From NCBI GenBank assembly GCA_025201375.1, contig JAIWZP010000002.1, positions 1,116,001 to 1,180,000 of the forward strand: 64,000 nt of DNA. Reading direction: 5' to 3'. This DNA comes from Gongronella butleri (lineage: Eukaryota > Mucoromycota > Mucoromycetes > Mucorales > Cunninghamellaceae). Both the position numbers and the translations under genes were made by a program. The notes beneath the pieces were generated by a model. The model did not search any database and had not been told where the DNA came from. It saw only the letters and a program-made list of their open reading frames with translations. The number at the start of each line of letters is the position of its first letter. Position 1 is the stretch's first letter. Below are positions 61,613 through 64,000 of this stretch, one piece after another.

Positions 61613-64000
61613 ATGCAAATGAATTCTCGATCGTCCGACGATATTTTGGTGCAGGCATTTGGTGGTGCCAATGCAAACCATTGGCCACAGCAAAAAGTTA
61701 CTGAATGGCTGCGCGAAAACAAGTTTCCCAAACTTGTGCCGATATTTAAGGGTATGGATTTGATAGTTATGCTGAACTATTATGATTGTATTGAAGCATT
61801 GTTTCACGTTTTATAGAACGAAAGCTGAAGCATGGTTCTTTTATGCAACTGACATTAAAGGCGCTAGTGTATTTTGCGTACCCCACAATCACGTTGTCTG
61901 AAGCAGCGCGAGTCATTGAGCGTATCCGCGCAAGCGCAAGCAATCCTTTTGAAGTAATGCATAACGTGTCTCCAACATGATCGGCTTATTTTTTTATTTG
62001 CTACAGCCGGTATTTGCCTCGCAAGAAGTTGCTCCCGAAAAGTTTTATATTCGTGCAAGATTCGGGATAAAGGTGCAACATGTGCAAAGCAATTTCAATT
62101 TGGAGCAGCCTGTCGCTGATATTAAGCGCGCCATAATAGAAAATCTAAAGCTGCCAAGTTCAGCGACCGAATATATTTTCAAGAAAGGTCCGCTTGTGAC
62201 TGAAAATACCTTGAACCCACCAATGGAGCCATATATTCGTTTTGAAGACGACTCGGACTTTTTACGCCATTGTTGCCGCTCGTCCCTAAAGCACCATGTG
62301 GAGATTCTGGTTGAGGAAACCAGGTATATGTCGCCAACACAGGATAGATTTTATGACTAATTTTTTATTCAGTTATCCAAACAAGCACATGGTTGATTTA
62401 AAGATGGCATTTGGTGAGCTAATTAGCAATAATAAGGGACTACTGGTTTCATTATCTGGATCACCTACCAATGGCATCAACATGGGTCTGTCCAAGCTGA
62501 TGCAAGATCTTGAAAAATATCTTGATGTGTCTTTCGCCACGCCAGTCATCTCGAAATACATTGACAAACGCAAGGGTGTCGACAAATTTGCTGGGAAAGC
62601 TTCGGATAAAAAAGCCAGCCTCATCGACGATTGCTTGGCCAATGCATCATCGTTGGAAAGGATCACTTCTTTAGAGACAAGAAACGCCGCCACCGAGGCG
62701 CGTTCGCTCATTTTGACATCGCCACCCACGTTGATGTCTCCACGCGTGATGACGTCTCCGTCGCCATTGGACCGCCCGTCCTCTTCGTCCTCGACGGAGC
62801 CTCCGCACCGCACTTCAAACGACTCGGGCAATTCCTCTGAAACACGCCCATCTAGCGAGATGCGCCCGACCATTGCCACGCAGTCCCCTTTCAGCATCAC
62901 AACGGAAAAAGGGAATCTTCTATCATCGTCCGATGTGCGCCACACCGTCATTGAGCATCGTCCTTCTATTGAGGCACATCATCCCACGACGACGATGACG
63001 ACAGCGGCGGAACAACAATCGCGTCGACCGTCGTCAGACACGCGCCCTTCCGTTGACATTCGTCAGTCCATTGAGGTGCATCCGCCAGCGATGACACAGC
63101 AGCGCGCCCATGACACGCACCCGCCTTCCAATGGACACAGAGGCATTCCCTCAAGTGAATTGCACCGTCCTTCTTTCGTTGGTTCGCAGTCGTCGACGGA
63201 AATCCAAGAATCGCTATTTTCTCCATCTCGCGACCATGCGTCGTATCCTCCGGCACGCCCCACTTCACAGCAACAGCGCGGTCTGCAAAGTGGGCCTTTG
63301 GCAGTCCGCCCACCGCCCGGCACCGAGCTTTTCCGCGAATTGGACAAATTCTTGCCTGACTGCGATTTAGACGCGGGAATCAGGGTTCCGCAGCAGTCCA
63401 CGTCGCCGGAAATGATGCCCTCGGGCTTGAGCAACGGTGAAATGGCGGGTTCTAGCCAGGGCAACAACTACAGCAATTACAACAACAGGATGAGCAGCTT
63501 CATCCGCGCGGGCACGAGCGTGTTTTCACGCGCCTTTGACAACACCAGATACATGGTCATGCGGCGTCGTACTTCCATCCGCTCGATTGCTGAGAATCGA
63601 TTGCAAGGTCAGACCGAGAACGAGAGCATGGAGTCGTCACGCCCGACACCTTTCACCGCGTACAGCGTCAGCCAATTGCCCCTCGATGCCACACATGCCA
63701 AGGTGATTGACCCGACGCTTACCATGGGTGTTGGTCGCACCACCATCAACACTTTGAGGCTCAGAAGCATTTTGTCCGTGCCAATGTCTATGCCCACGCC
63801 ATCGCCTACCCGTCCAGATTTGCCATCATCAAGAAACACGCAAATTCGCACAAAATCCATTGACACGTCTTCCCAGAAGCACGCAACCAACAGTGCCGAC
63901 ATTGGCACCCGCCAGCAGCAGCATCAGCATCTTGTCGAGACTGACGTCGGCGCCGACACCCACGTCACATTGCTATCATCGCTTACGTCGCCCCTGCTAT
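61613..64000 (+). CDS. MAPK kinase kinase of Ste11/Byr2 type, N-terminal part (runs off right edge)
   Basis: Exons 61613-61751, 61817-61953, 62007-62323 and 62373 to the edge join in frame to at least 740 residues. Residues ~20-85 form a SAM-like domain (VTEWLRENKFPKLVPIFK, then LSEAARVIERIR). Residues ~105-197 form a Ras-association-type fold (KFYIRARFGIKVQHV, VADIKRAIIENLKL, FEDDSDFLRHCC). A long Ser/Thr/Pro-rich region follows, with GTELFRELDKFLPDCDLD and RRRTSIRSIAENR, which resemble linker blocks I associate with fungal Ste11-type kinases. The kinase domain should lie beyond 64000. In fungi such proteins sit between Ras/Cdc42/Ste50 inputs and a MAPKK in mating, filamentation or stress signalling. 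The SAM half before intron 1 is better conserved than the rest. Without the kinase domain a Ste50-like adaptor is a weaker alternative. Confidence 0.75.

Overview
The window is eukaryotic and most likely from an early-diverging (Mucoromycota-like) fungus. The reasoning is mine: protein genes are split by very short GT..AG introns (about 50-170 nt, with poly-A or poly-T runs in most of them), and the recognisable genes are fungal in flavour. These are a GPI-anchored chitin deacetylase, a Vid24/GID4 degron receptor, a fungal class II-type cytochrome P450, an SLC41/MgtE magnesium transporter and a SAM-RA MAPKKK of the Ste11/Byr2 type. I cannot name the species.

The layout is two-compartment. Core block 1 (1-12 kb) is gene-dense: a B-box zinc-finger gene leaving the left edge on the minus strand, a divergent ankyrin-repeat gene (ANKRD16-like), an HSL-type alpha/beta hydrolase, an SLC41 cation transporter, an intronless disordered/coiled-coil protein and a P450 on the minus strand. 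A tRNA-Gln(UUG) lies at 13.6 kb. Core block 2 (19-23.6 kb) holds the chitin deacetylase and GID4. At the right edge (61.6-64 kb) the N-terminal half of a MAPKKK begins; its kinase domain lies outside the window.

Between 14 and 61 kb the sequence is accessory. It contains diverged dispersed repeats without intact ORFs (families called A and B here), tandem arrays of roughly 150 bp, a ~2 kb inverted repeat at 44.9-46.8 kb, microsatellites and long poly-A/T tracts. Four identical tRNA-Gly(GCC) genes sit inside a duplicated segment. Each of them lies near an unrecognised or decayed gene: a pseudogene at 25.1-26.5 kb, a J-domain-like gene at 32.2 kb, a 1216-residue orphan at 39.0-43.2 kb, and a decayed paralogue of the J-like gene at 54.7-55.7 kb.

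The most striking object is the orphan gene at 39026-43232 (minus). Its second to seventh exons are a tandemly amplified exon-intron unit. All six exons are phase 1-1, so the proline/glutamate/alanine-rich repeat can grow or shrink without breaking the frame. The tRNA-Gly segments with their attached genes, together with this exon array, are the best candidates for something undescribed. All functional statements rest on motif recognition by eye; no database search was possible.
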